A DNA stretch of 26,910 bases from JAPUDQ01 sp964462335 (GCA_964462335.1 CAYWYG010000010.1:1-26910), one strand, 5' to 3'. Shown: positions 14,677 to 22,967, numbered from the stretch's first letter. The notes: generated by a model from the sequence alone, not told the origin. Translations and numbers: made by a program.

Positions 14677-15471
14677 ATGCACGAATCATACTGGCTCACC
14701 CAAACTGCCGAGACACCGCTGTTTCCTGATATCGAGTGGAATCGACCCGAACAGCGCAGCCGAGCCGGTAAACTGACTATTATCGGTGGCAACACCCACG
14801 GATTTGTCGCAGTGGCAACTGCGTACCAAGACGCGCTAGGGTTGGGTGTGGGGCAGGTACGAGCAGTTCTCCCTGACACGTTACGATCGGCTATACCCGC
14901 ATCTATACTTGACACCGTCTATGTACCCAGCACTGCTTCCGGCAGTATGTCGCGCGATGCTGAGGCGCTCGTCGACGCAAGCCTCGCGTGGTCCGATCAT
15001 ACGCTACTCATAGGTGATGCAGGGCGCAATTCTGAAACAGCGATCGTCTATGAGGCATTGCTCGCCACATCCACGCCACTGACGATCACACGTGATGCGC
15101 TGGATCTACTAAAAATAGCCGCTCCCAAGATGGTTGACCGTCCTATGACGACACTTGTGCTCTCGTTTGCCCAGCTGCAAAAACTATTTCAGACTGTATA
15201 TTACCCGAAGATGCTAGGGTTTAGTATGCAACTAAGTCTGCTCGCTGAGACCCTGCATAAATTTACCGTCTCGTACCCGTGTAGTCTTGTCACGTTCCAT
15301 CAAAATCACCTCATCATCGCTCATGACGGCCAGGTCGTCACGCAAGAATTCGACAACCCCATGCTCATCTGGCGCGGCACTGTCGCGACTCATGCGGCCT
15401 GCTATCAGCTATGGACACCACACAAGCCGCTCGAGGCAATCGCGGCAAGCATCATTGCTAATAATCCATAA
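14677..15471 (+). CDS. NAD(P)HX dehydratase-like (YjeF C-terminal/ribokinase fold) protein
   Basis: The 264-residue protein looks like a stand-alone YjeF C-terminal domain, whose known members repair hydrated NAD(P)H with ADP or ATP. Visible parallels are GKLTIIGGNTHGFVAVATAYQDALGLGVGQVRAVLP (31-66), comparable to the family opening GRVLIIGGS..., SDHTLLIGDAGRNSETA in the nucleotide region, and TITRDALDLLK where the family has DADALN-. The match is partial: the Asp of that motif is replaced and the HPGE motif is missing, so activity is uncertain. The frame is open upstream, but the ATG at 14677 is 4 bases after the preceding stop and gives the best N-terminus. Confidence 0.6.
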   Translation: MHESYWLTQTAETPLFPDIEWNRPEQRSRAGKLTIIGGNTHGFVAVATAYQDALGLGVGQVRAVLPDTLRSAIPASILDTVYVPSTASGSMSRDAEALVDASLAWSDHTLLIGDAGRNSETAIVYEALLATSTPLTITRDALDLLKIAAPKMVDRPMTTLVLSFAQLQKLFQTVYYPKMLGFSMQLSLLAETLHKFTVSYPCSLVTFHQNHLIIAHDGQVVTQEFDNPMLIWRGTVATHAACYQLWTPHKPLEAIAASIIANNP

Positions 15472-15484
15472 ATTATGTTATAAT
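15455..15484 (+). promoter_or_regulatory. Promoter of the 15491 gene, leaderless type
   Basis: TTGCTA (15455-15460), an 18-base spacer and consensus TATAAT (15479-15484) end 6 bases before the ATG. The promoter overlaps the end of the preceding gene. Confidence 0.65.
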
Positions 15485-15490
15485 ATAAAG

Positions 15491-16279
15491 ATGTCTTCTT
15501 CATTAGGCCGACGTGGTGAGATGAGTTCGCTGTCTGATTTGGCAGGGTATCTTTCATATGACCCATATCACCCAAATCGCGCCCCTTCTACAGACCGTAA
15601 GAGGCTGTTTCGGCTACGTCAAACCTTTGCTGAAGATTTCTTTCGTCGGTGTACACTCGAATATACCGTTGGCAGCGATAGCCCTCTCACAGACTTTGAG
15701 GAGTCTCGCTTCCGTCCGTACTCGGCATCACATGCCATATTGAAAGATCTGGTCGGTCTCTATGATCACGAATCGATGACGGAGGATGAGAAAAATTTTC
15801 TGATTGGTCTTATCAATGAATATACGGTCATATGCCTCGCAAGTAGTCCGTATAGTCCGCATGATTCTTTCGCGTTGTTGGGTAGCAGGCGTGATGATCA
15901 CCGCAAGATTGATGCCTATTTTGTGACGCGCGAAGCAGAGATCGTCGTCCAGATAAAAACCGACGACATCACCCCAGGTGCATATGTCATCCCCGACGAT
16001 GGGGTGTTAGTCTTTGCGTCAGACTACGGCAATGTCAACAGAACCATCACAACAACCCGACTACTCATAAAGGACAACCCCGCAGACGAAGATATAGATT
16101 ATCTCTATGGACACGCACGTAATCTGCATGGCATTATCATCCGGCGTACCGATAGGGAAGTATGCGAAGCCGATCGACGTCAACATAAAAGAGACGGGTA
16201 TGCTCAACTGCCATTTCAAACAATCGGGGAATTATACCCAGAACTACAAGCATTGTCGTCCCGCTCAAATAATCCCTAG
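15491..16279 (+). CDS. Orphan protein with PD-(D/E)XK-like pattern
   Basis: The 262-residue protein matches no family I know. Its N-terminal half is helical and charged. The middle holds RKIDAYFVTREAEIVVQIKTDD, with Asp141 on a strand and Gln154-Ile-Lys156 13 residues later on a second strand; an upstream Glu110 lies in a helix (IGLINEYTV). That order (Glu helix, Asp strand, QxK strand) is the pattern of PD-(D/E)XK nucleases with Gln in place of the second acid. The downstream orphan at 16875-17444 shows the same order. This is inference from motif only; a structure prediction would decide. The start is set by the leaderless promoter before it. Confidence 0.65.
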   Translation: MSSSLGRRGEMSSLSDLAGYLSYDPYHPNRAPSTDRKRLFRLRQTFAEDFFRRCTLEYTVGSDSPLTDFEESRFRPYSASHAILKDLVGLYDHESMTEDEKNFLIGLINEYTVICLASSPYSPHDSFALLGSRRDDHRKIDAYFVTREAEIVVQIKTDDITPGAYVIPDDGVLVFASDYGNVNRTITTTRLLIKDNPADEDIDYLYGHARNLHGIIIRRTDREVCEADRRQHKRDGYAQLPFQTIGELYPELQALSSRSNNP

Positions 16280-16329
16280 ACTCTCCGTTATGCCACCTAT
16301 GTGATACGTTGTAAATTTGTAAAAAATAC

Positions 16330-16358
16330 TTGCGTCAAATTCTGACTATTATTAGGAT
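16330..16358 (+). promoter_or_regulatory. Promoter of the 16366 gene, leaderless type
   Basis: TTGCGT (16330-16335), a 17-base spacer and TAGGAT (16353-16358) end 7 bases before the ATG at 16366. Confidence 0.5.
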
Positions 16359-16365
16359 AAGGGTA

Positions 16366-16683
16366 ATGGGGGTCAATACAGACACTGATTCACACCTGTT
16401 TTATAGCACGAGCAGCTTTGATAGCGGCTCACCGCGGCGCCCAGATGGCGCCGTATTTTTTTCTGAAGCACAACCAACCATAGCACCCCATACAGGATAT
16501 CGGATGTATTTTGAAGGACCATGCGACCCTCATAGCTTACCTGAACGTTTTCCCTCTGACGCTGAGGCTGCTGCATTTCCCTCGATCATGTTTGCCGCTG
16601 GCTGGGCCCATGCTGAACAAGCCTTGCGCAATCTTACACTAGACAATGACCGTCGGACCGACCTACTTCGTCAGAGCAGATGA
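16366..16683 (+). CDS. Orphan protein, 105 residues, first of three overlapping frames
   Basis: No family is recognised. The protein begins MGVNTDTDSHLFYS, has a polar middle (SPRRPDGAVFFSEAQ, YRMYFEGPCDPHSLPERFPS) and ends in a helical part with AAGWAHAEQALRNL. The start is favoured over an in-frame ATG at 16330, which lies in the promoter. The next open frame overlaps it by 38 bases in another phase, and a third follows in the remaining phase. Either these are three small genes or one gene broken by two frameshifts. Confidence 0.5.
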   Translation: MGVNTDTDSHLFYSTSSFDSGSPRRPDGAVFFSEAQPTIAPHTGYRMYFEGPCDPHSLPERFPSDAEAAAFPSIMFAAGWAHAEQALRNLTLDNDRRTDLLRQSR

Positions 16684-16858
16684 ATACTGGCGCAAATCCT
16701 GCTCGCTCGTACGACACACCTATGATACGATGCCCGGCATATTTTTGTTGTGGCCTGGAACTCGCTGGCGTTACCAGCTCTCTCGCGACACACTACCCGC
16801 CATGCTGGCGGTAATTGACGGTCGGCACAAAGAGTTTGACGGGGGATTTAACCCTTGA
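16646..16858 (+). CDS. Orphan 70-residue frame, possibly part of a frameshifted gene
   Basis: The frame begins MTVGPTYFVRADEYWRK and continues with SLVRHTYDTMPGIFLLWPG, a protein-like composition with aromatic residues. A stop (TAG) lies two codons before the ATG, and the only available start is inside the previous gene, so an independent gene would need a 38-base overlap without a ribosome binding site. If the region were a single ancestral gene, a frameshift would lie between 16643 and 16680. I cannot tell which from one sequence. Confidence 0.4.
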   Translation: MTVGPTYFVRADEYWRKSCSLVRHTYDTMPGIFLLWPGTRWRYQLSRDTLPAMLAVIDGRHKEFDGGFNP

Positions 16859-16874
16859 ATTATTACAAGCATCG

Positions 16875-17444
16875 ATGGACAATTCGCAAAAAACGATACA
16901 AATTTTGATGGGAAAACACAGAGGGATACTAGAACAGCAGGCGCAATTACTCGAAAATCCCGATGAAAATGCACGTGAGATACAGCGGTGCATCGGTCGG
17001 GAAGGTGCAATTATGGGCGTGGCACTTGAAGCAGCGGCTGTCAATCTCGCGCAACGAGCAGGCAATCGATTTGCGATAACTCCCGCATCACTGCGCAGCG
17101 AAGAGGGTCAGACGACCGGATCGGATGTACTACTATGGGATAGTCATGACCTACACTCACTATGGAGTGCGCAGGTCAAGCGACGTGTTGATAGTCATGC
17201 ACGCCACAAATATCGACGTGTCCCCCTAATATGCGGCATCCACCACATGCGGTTTACTGATGAGCCGTTAATAGAAACGTTAAAGGCAATCGAATCGGGA
17301 GAAAGAGCCCCTGAGTTGGAACAAATTGGTAGACGCCTAGTTGCCATCATGCGTGGATCACCCGACCATGGGTGCACCCGCTATAATCCTACATTCCAAT
17401 ATCAATATTTACGTCGTGTACGTCAGGCATCACATGCCGCATAG
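16875..17444 (+). CDS. Orphan protein with PD-(D/E)XK-like pattern
   Basis: The 189-residue protein has a helical N-terminus (MGKHRGILEQQAQLLENPDE), then GREGAIMGVALEAAAVNLAQ with Glu43, TGSDVLLWD with Asp84, and LWSAQVKRR with Gln100-Val-Lys102. Glu helix, Asp strand and QxK strand follow in the order expected of a PD-(D/E)XK nuclease with Gln variant, as in the neighbouring orphan at 15491. The remainder is basic with many Arg and His, suiting nucleic acid contact. The frame is open to a TTG at 16815; the ATG at 16875 is chosen because it follows the preceding stop by 16 bases. It may be the 3' part of a frameshifted longer gene starting at 16366. Confidence 0.55.
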   Translation: MDNSQKTIQILMGKHRGILEQQAQLLENPDENAREIQRCIGREGAIMGVALEAAAVNLAQRAGNRFAITPASLRSEEGQTTGSDVLLWDSHDLHSLWSAQVKRRVDSHARHKYRRVPLICGIHHMRFTDEPLIETLKAIESGERAPELEQIGRRLVAIMRGSPDHGCTRYNPTFQYQYLRRVRQASHAA

Positions 17445-17602
17445 ACCATCCACCATAATCTCTACAGATCGTAGCAAACCTACAGCACCGTAAGCCAGAC
17501 TCGAACATCGTGACATAAAAATCATATCGTGGTGCGCTAGGTGGGACTTGGCCAGAAGAAGCGAACCGAAAGCGAGCACTATCTAGATAAATATCGAGCC
17601 TC

Positions 17603-17689
17603 TGGTGCCGCGAACTGGAATCGAACCAGCACGTCCGAATGGACACCAGATTTTGAGTCTAGCGCGTCTACCAATTCCGCCATCGCGGC
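17603..17689 (-). tRNA. tRNA-Leu, anticodon CAA, CCA encoded
   Basis: Read on the minus strand the acceptor stem GCCGCGA pairs with TCGCGGC, followed by A and an encoded CCA. The D arm is TGGCGGAATTGGTAGACGC, the anticodon loop CTCAAAA gives anticodon CAA, a long variable arm follows (class II tRNA), and the T arm contains GGTTCGATTCC. All parts are intact. Confidence 0.95.
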
Positions 17690-17715
17690 ACAAGAGGAGC
17701 GATATGTAAGCGTAG

Positions 17716-17752
17716 TGGATCTGACCAGTCTACCAATTCCGCCACTCGCCCA
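17716..17752 (-). pseudogene. 5' remnant of a second tRNA-Leu
   Basis: On the minus strand GGGCGAGTGGCGGAATTGGT and the following AGAC repeat the acceptor strand and D arm of a class II tRNA, and then continue as TGGTCAGATCC without an anticodon arm, variable arm or T arm before the intact tRNA-Leu 27 bases further on. It is a half tRNA, from deletion or a recombination event between adjacent tRNA-Leu genes. Confidence 0.7.
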
Positions 17753-17808
17753 TTTGATGAAATGTACCCAACAATTGTATACTAAAACAGAGTGGGAATC
17801 TATCACAT

Positions 17809-19011
17809 ATGAATTCTGATGACAATTCGCTCACGCCTGCAACTCCGACTTCGCCGTCGAGCCAGCCGTCTTCTGCCAAACCAGATCGCGATCTGGCAGT
17901 TTCGCTTATGCGGCAGCAGATCGACCGTTTATACGACTCACCGACGACACCGGCCGACACAACACCTCACGCACTGGAAAACGCCTATGACCGCACGCAT
18001 GATGAAACCCATCCTCACGACGTCAATACCGAACAGTGGCAACAGTATCACACTGCATGGCAGCAATATTATCAACAGTATTATGAGCGATACTATCTCG
18101 CACAGGCGCATGCACGCCAGCAACGCCATACGGCAGCCGAGACGATAGCCGAGGCAGCCAACCAACACACACCATTCCCGCAGCATTCTGATGTATCGAC
18201 ACCGGCGAGCGACGGAAGCGTCACGAAAGACACGGCGCTGAGCGAAATCCGCGCTGACCTCACCGCAAAGATACAGGCGCACAGCCAAAAGGTTCGCAAG
18301 AGCCGTCACTTTGTCCCCGTACTGAGCGCGTTGACAGTCATGGCAGTCTTCTTATTTCTACAGTTTGAGAGTGTCATTTCGTCTCAAATTCGTTACTACA
18401 TTAGCCCAGGCTCGGCAAAAGTCCAAGATATCATACTCGATGCAGCCGCGCCGACCAAGGTCAGCACAGAGCCTCGTATCATTATCCCTAAAATCAATGT
18501 CGATGCGCCTGTCGTATACGACGTCGCCACATGGGAAGAGGCGCCCGTGCAAGCTGGGCTCAAACGCGGTGTTGTGCATTACAATCTCCCCGGTGCAAAC
18601 GCCAACCCAGGCGAGAAAGGAAATGCAGCATTTCTCGGTCATTCAAGTGGAAGCGTCTTCAACGAAAATCCTTACAAATTTATCTTTGTTCAGCTCGAAC
18701 AGCTATCGACCGGTGACAAATTCTACCTAAACTACAACGGTACACGATATACCTATCTTGTCACGAGCACAGAGACCATCACGCCCAATGAAGTAAACAA
18801 ACTTATTACGCCCGCCACCAAACCCACTGCGACACTCATCACATGCACCCCGGTCGGTACAAACTACAAACGGTTTATCGTACATGCCGACCAGATCAGT
18901 CCCGACCCCAACGCTGCCGCAACAGCAGCTCAAGCTCCCAGCAGCAGTTCTACGCCAGCAAGTATCAGCGGCAATGAACCGACCCTGTTTGAGCGCCTGT
19001 TTGGATTCTAA
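17809..19011 (+). CDS. Sortase with long Gln/Tyr-rich cytosolic N-terminus
   Basis: This 400-residue membrane protein is a sortase, a transpeptidase joining surface proteins or pilins. The catalytic set is visible: FLGHSSG with His278, TLITCTPVG with Cys346, and YKRFIV with Arg355, inside a typical sortase beta-barrel (RIIIPKINVDAPVV, GNAAFLGHSSGSV, YTYLVTSTETI). One membrane helix lies at about 168-186, so 1-167 face the cytosol. That part is unusual: a Ser/Thr/Pro-rich start, then a Gln/Tyr-rich stretch (77-106, QQYHTAWQQYYQQYYERYY). The tail after the catalytic Arg is Ala/Ser/Pro-rich. A TATACT lies about 32 bases before the ATG. No pilin is adjacent. The 3' end overlaps the convergent PEGA gene by 4 bases. 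Confidence 0.92.
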   Translation: MNSDDNSLTPATPTSPSSQPSSAKPDRDLAVSLMRQQIDRLYDSPTTPADTTPHALENAYDRTHDETHPHDVNTEQWQQYHTAWQQYYQQYYERYYLAQAHARQQRHTAAETIAEAANQHTPFPQHSDVSTPASDGSVTKDTALSEIRADLTAKIQAHSQKVRKSRHFVPVLSALTVMAVFLFLQFESVISSQIRYYISPGSAKVQDIILDAAAPTKVSTEPRIIIPKINVDAPVVYDVATWEEAPVQAGLKRGVVHYNLPGANANPGEKGNAAFLGHSSGSVFNENPYKFIFVQLEQLSTGDKFYLNYNGTRYTYLVTSTETITPNEVNKLITPATKPTATLITCTPVGTNYKRFIVHADQISPDPNAAATAAQAPSSSSTPASISGNEPTLFERLFGF

Positions 19012-20444
19012 TCGATCGTCAATGCCGTTGAGCGCAAAACTTTCTTCTCGCCATCTTTACCAAAACAGTAGAGGAATTTCTGGTTCGCGCTGAGACCAGC
19101 CGGCAATGTTTGGTCACACGTCGTGATATCATGTCGATTTGTACCGTCAAATTCATATATGCGAGTGGTGCCAGTTGGATTGTCGATCAGATAGTAATCA
19201 TCGAGCCACATCGGCACGCTATCGCTCGCAGCTTCATCAGTATTGACAAAATAATGCTCATTGGTCTCAAGGTCATAGGCCCCAAAGGCTCGCCCATTAC
19301 CAGCCGTCATCATCCGACCTCCCTCAGAAAACCGAAGCCAGTTGATCTCGTAGGGGAGAGAAAGCGTCGCATACGTCCGCACCTGCGCGCTATTTGCAAT
19401 CGGATCTTTGATGATATCGACATGGGTACGCGACCCGATCGCTACATAGTCATGATAGAAGTATCTTGTGTAATCCACCCACACCGGCTCACTACGAGAG
19501 AGGCTACGGACTGACTTGGCGGTGTCATTTTTGTAAATACCGGCGATTTTTTGTGTCGGGCTTGTTGCGACATAGGCAAATGCCGTCTCATCATACACGA
19601 CGACACTCTCAACATTCGCTACGAGTGGCTGCGAGACAGACTTTGCGCCAATATCAACTTTTCTCAAGTCGCCGCCTGTCAGCGCAAGATAATGTGCGCC
19701 ACTTGTACCGGCAAAATGCATCTGGCGAAATGGCAGATTGAACTCAGTCGTAATATTTCGAACCGCGCCATCAGCAGCTGATCGATCAAGCAGTACGTAT
19801 TCATAAACTGAGTCAGCAGCTGTCGCAACAAGCAGAACGTAGCGAGATCCTTTATCCCACTCAACCAGTTGCAACGCGATCGGTACGCCATCCTGAGTGG
19901 TGATAAGCCCCTCTGGGATCGGATACGTCTTTGCCGTTACTTTTGCTGGATCACGCACATCATAGATCACCACTGACAATGGCGCACCCGAGACAAGCGC
20001 TGCGATATACTCTCGGTTTGGCGATATTTCCGCATGCGCCACCTTCTCAGCTGAGGCTACTGTGTTCGTCGTGAGCTTTGTCGGGACGAGACGCGCATAA
20101 TCAAGCCAGCGTAACTCGCCAGCTTTGACCGCAACCGTCTTTTGCCATGTGGTATAGCCATCCCGTGACATAGTGATCGTGTGCATACCGGCTGACACTT
20201 CATGTTTTGTTGGGGTCAGTGAACCCAACTGATCAGCATCGAGAGTTACTCGCGCTCCTTCTGGGAGACTTCTCAACTGAACCAGCCCACCTTGTTCGAT
20301 TCGTTTATCCTTGATATCAAACCGATATCCAAGTACGAGCAACAAACACACCGCGGTAATGACGATTGTGGCCAACGTCATAAACCCGTACGTGAAGAAA
20401 AGTATCGCCTGGCGTTTGCGCTTACTCATATGAGCACTGTGCAT
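19008..20444 (-). CDS. Membrane-anchored PEGA-domain/beta-propeller-like protein
   Basis: The 478-residue protein has a basic N-terminus, one membrane helix at about 14-40 and an extracellular PEGA domain directly after it (LRSLPEGARVTLDADQLGSLTP ... HTITMSRDGYTTWQKTVAVKAGE). The long remainder (about 120-478) has repeated strand patterns with aromatic-Asp turns, resembling a WD/TolB-like propeller. PEGA domains are surface or S-layer-linked modules, so it probably has a structural or binding role on the surface. The minus-strand TATACT at 20454-20459 ends 9 bases before the ATG at 20444; a second in-frame ATG at 20429 (MSKRKRQ) is an alternative. There is no ribosome binding site for either. 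Confidence 0.82.
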   Translation of the reverse strand: MHSAHMSKRKRQAILFFTYGFMTLATIVITAVCLLLVLGYRFDIKDKRIEQGGLVQLRSLPEGARVTLDADQLGSLTPTKHEVSAGMHTITMSRDGYTTWQKTVAVKAGELRWLDYARLVPTKLTTNTVASAEKVAHAEISPNREYIAALVSGAPLSVVIYDVRDPAKVTAKTYPIPEGLITTQDGVPIALQLVEWDKGSRYVLLVATAADSVYEYVLLDRSAADGAVRNITTEFNLPFRQMHFAGTSGAHYLALTGGDLRKVDIGAKSVSQPLVANVESVVVYDETAFAYVATSPTQKIAGIYKNDTAKSVRSLSRSEPVWVDYTRYFYHDYVAIGSRTHVDIIKDPIANSAQVRTYATLSLPYEINWLRFSEGGRMMTAGNGRAFGAYDLETNEHYFVNTDEAASDSVPMWLDDYYLIDNPTGTTRIYEFDGTNRHDITTCDQTLPAGLSANQKFLYCFGKDGEKKVLRSTALTID

Positions 20445-20550
20445 ATATCGTATAGTATACCGTATGTTGCAAGATTACTCTTGCATTCTCTCACAAAAAC
20501 GCTTACGATATGAGTGAGTAATTAAGTGCACAACAAAAACAGAGGGACGT

Positions 20551-21504
20551 ATGGGGACACGAACTAGCATTGTGATCAATGGACGATCGTATGATACCGT
20601 AAGCGGCATGCCGCTTGATGAAGCTCCGAGGGTGACTCGCGTTGAGGTGCATGGCCACAACGACACCCACAAAGCCGCCGTCGCACGGAAAACCGCAAAA
20701 CACCATAGCGCCAAGCTACAACACAGCACGACGCTTCGGCGAGATATTGTCGCAAAGCCACACGGTGCGCGCGACAAAGCGGCAACCCCACAACGCACAC
20801 ATGCCCATATCGCCAAGAGTCCCGCTATCCACAAATTTGCACCGCACCCTACCTCAAAGACTCCGGCGCCTCATGTGGCGACGCATTCGCACGTCGTCAC
20901 GGCGATCCATCAAAAACATGCCGCACAGCATGCTAAACCAGCAACACCCGCCATGTCATCGCGTGAGCTCAAAGACCATTTGATCGCGACAAAATTGGCC
21001 GAAGCAAAACCGCATGTACAAAAAAAACAGCGCAAAGTGCCGCTGCATCGTCCGGCTCGTGTCAGCTCAGTCATGGCGGCATGTTTCGCGATTATGCTCC
21101 TCGGCGGATACTTGTCCTATATCAATATGCCCCATCTTTCAGTTCGCGTCGCATCGACCCAAGCTGGTGTCAATGCCAGTTTTCCGACGTACACGCCAAA
21201 TGGCTACAGCTTTGATGGCCCTGTCTCGTATAGCGATGGTGAAGTCACACTTGCATTTGCCGCCAACGGCGGACCGCATACATACCAGATCAAACAAAAA
21301 CGCAGCACGTGGGATTCGCAAGCCGTTCTCGACAACCTCGTCGCAGCTCAGTCATCTGACTATGACACAACCGTCTCCGGAGGGCTCACCATCTATACCT
21401 ACGGGAGTAATGCCGCTTGGGTCAATGCTGGCACGCTCTATACGATCACTGGCAACGCACCAATGGGCCCTGATCAGGTGATCAAAATTGCGCAGAGTCT
21501 CTAG
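20551..21504 (+). CDS. Membrane protein with H1-like His/Lys/Ala/Pro-rich tail and DUF4367-like outer domain
   Basis: The 317-residue protein starts TSIVINGRSYDTVSGMP, then carries a low-complexity basic stretch (about 34-170) rich in His, Lys, Ala, Pro; I count about 20 His there and very few acidic residues. Motifs such as AKSPAIHK and TSKTPAPH recall histone H1 tails. One membrane helix lies at about 173-192. The outer part (195-317) resembles DUF4367: FPTYTPNGYSFDGPVSYSDGEVTLAF, YTYGSNAAWVNAGTLYTITG and a final MGPDQVIKIAQSL. The tail is therefore on the cytosolic side and could touch DNA or RNA from the membrane (inference). A GAGG lies 5 bases before the ATG, so this gene has a leader. 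It is divergent from the PEGA gene. Confidence 0.75.
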   Translation: MGTRTSIVINGRSYDTVSGMPLDEAPRVTRVEVHGHNDTHKAAVARKTAKHHSAKLQHSTTLRRDIVAKPHGARDKAATPQRTHAHIAKSPAIHKFAPHPTSKTPAPHVATHSHVVTAIHQKHAAQHAKPATPAMSSRELKDHLIATKLAEAKPHVQKKQRKVPLHRPARVSSVMAACFAIMLLGGYLSYINMPHLSVRVASTQAGVNASFPTYTPNGYSFDGPVSYSDGEVTLAFAANGGPHTYQIKQKRSTWDSQAVLDNLVAAQSSDYDTTVSGGLTIYTYGSNAAWVNAGTLYTITGNAPMGPDQVIKIAQSL

Positions 21505-21551
21505 GCAAGTGGATTTTGGATTTTTGATTATAGATTATAGAATAGTCACAT

Positions 21552-22967
21552 ATGACTGTTCGTACAAGATTTGCGCCGAGCCCGACAGGGTACATTCATG
21601 TCGGTAATGTGAGGGCAGCATTATTTCCTTGGTTGCTCGCCCGTCAATCAGGCGGGGTATTTATCCTGAGAATTGAAGATACCGATCAGGCACGCTTTGT
21701 CGAAGGCGCAACCGAGCTCATCATCGACACCCTAGATTGGCTCGGTATATCGTGGGATGAAGGCGTCCGGGCTGGTGGAGACCATGGCCCATACACCCAA
21801 TCCGAGCGGCGTGACATTTACCGCTCATGGGCGCAACGACTCATCGACAGAGGCCTCGCGTACGCCGACCCATACACGCCAGAGGAGGTGCAGTCGTTTC
21901 GTGAAGAAGCGACCGCCCAAAAAAAACCGTTTTTGTACCGTGATCATCGCCCTGTGAACCCTCCCAAATGGGATGGCTCACAACCATTGAGATTTAAGGT
22001 GACGACGATCAAGCGGTATGATTGGCACGACCCTATCATGGGTGATCTTACCGCTGGACCAGAAGTCCTTGATGACTTTATCCTCATCAAGGCTGATGGC
22101 TTACCCACCTACAATTTTGCCCACATCGTCGACGACGCCGAAATGGGCGTCACCCACGTGATCCGTGGCCTCGAATACATCAGCTCTATTCCGCGATATT
22201 TATCACTGTATGAGGCGCTCGAGCTCGCTCCGCCAGTCCTCGCATGTATGCCGCATATCATGGCCCCTGACGGCAAAAAGAAACTAGGAAAACGTGATGG
22301 CGCCAAAAGTGTCTCAGACTATCGAACTGATGGTATTCTGCCAGAAGCTATGCTCAATTTTCTCGCAAGTATGGGCTGGAATGATGGGACAGAGCAGGAG
22401 ATATTTACCCGCGATGAGCTGATAGAGAAGTTCTCGCTTGAGCGCGTCCAGCGTTCGGGTGCTCGTTTCGATGAACAGCGACTCCTCTGGATGAACGGGC
22501 AGTGGATACGCCGCCTTGAGCTCGACGACCTCTACGCCCGCGTCGAGGCATATTGGCCGCCCAGCGCGTCCGTGGCCGAGAGCTCATACAAAAAATCCGT
22601 ACTAGGTCTTGTACAAGATCGCCTCAAAACATTTAAAGACCTGCCCGCACTCACGAACTACTTTTTTGAGGAACCACGTGAAAACTGGTCGCTCATCACA
22701 GATAACAAACAGCTCGGCAAACTCGAACGAAGTGAAATTGACCGTATCTTACGCGCCGTCTATGCTGCACTCCAGACAACCGAATGGACGACAGAAGCAC
22801 TACAAACGACGCTCGACCATCTCCTCGAGTCACTCGAGCTCAAACCCGCCATCCTCTTCGGCCTGATCCGCGTCGTCACTACCTGGGCGCCATTTAGCCC
22901 CGAACTGCCAGCGACCCTCGCGCTTCTGGGAAAAGATGTGTCTTTGTCACGCATTGAGCGCACATGA
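21552..22967 (+). CDS. gltX: Glutamate-tRNA ligase
   Basis: This 471-residue class I synthetase charges tRNA-Glu (and perhaps tRNA-Gln). The HIGH-type motif is PSPTGYIHVGN (9-19), the KMSKS-type is KLGKRDG (244-250); between them lie ILRIEDTDQARF, PYTQSERRDIY, LPTYNFAHIVDDAEMGVTHVIRG and MPHIMAPDG. The C-terminal anticodon-binding domain is present. TAGAAT at 21538-21543 ends 8 bases before the ATG with TTGGAT 16 bases upstream, so the start is probably leaderless. A tRNA-Glu lies at the end of the window. Confidence 0.96.
   Translation: MTVRTRFAPSPTGYIHVGNVRAALFPWLLARQSGGVFILRIEDTDQARFVEGATELIIDTLDWLGISWDEGVRAGGDHGPYTQSERRDIYRSWAQRLIDRGLAYADPYTPEEVQSFREEATAQKKPFLYRDHRPVNPPKWDGSQPLRFKVTTIKRYDWHDPIMGDLTAGPEVLDDFILIKADGLPTYNFAHIVDDAEMGVTHVIRGLEYISSIPRYLSLYEALELAPPVLACMPHIMAPDGKKKLGKRDGAKSVSDYRTDGILPEAMLNFLASMGWNDGTEQEIFTRDELIEKFSLERVQRSGARFDEQRLLWMNGQWIRRLELDDLYARVEAYWPPSASVAESSYKKSVLGLVQDRLKTFKDLPALTNYFFEEPRENWSLITDNKQLGKLERSEIDRILRAVYAALQTTEWTTEALQTTLDHLLESLELKPAILFGLIRVVTTWAPFSPELPATLALLGKDVSLSRIERT

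Noticed and set aside
17579..17806. Minus-strand frame containing MAELVDALDSKSG and a second ending MGEWRNW
   Set aside because: These are well-known spurious translations of tRNA-Leu genes; here they read through the intact tRNA-Leu and the tRNA remnant.
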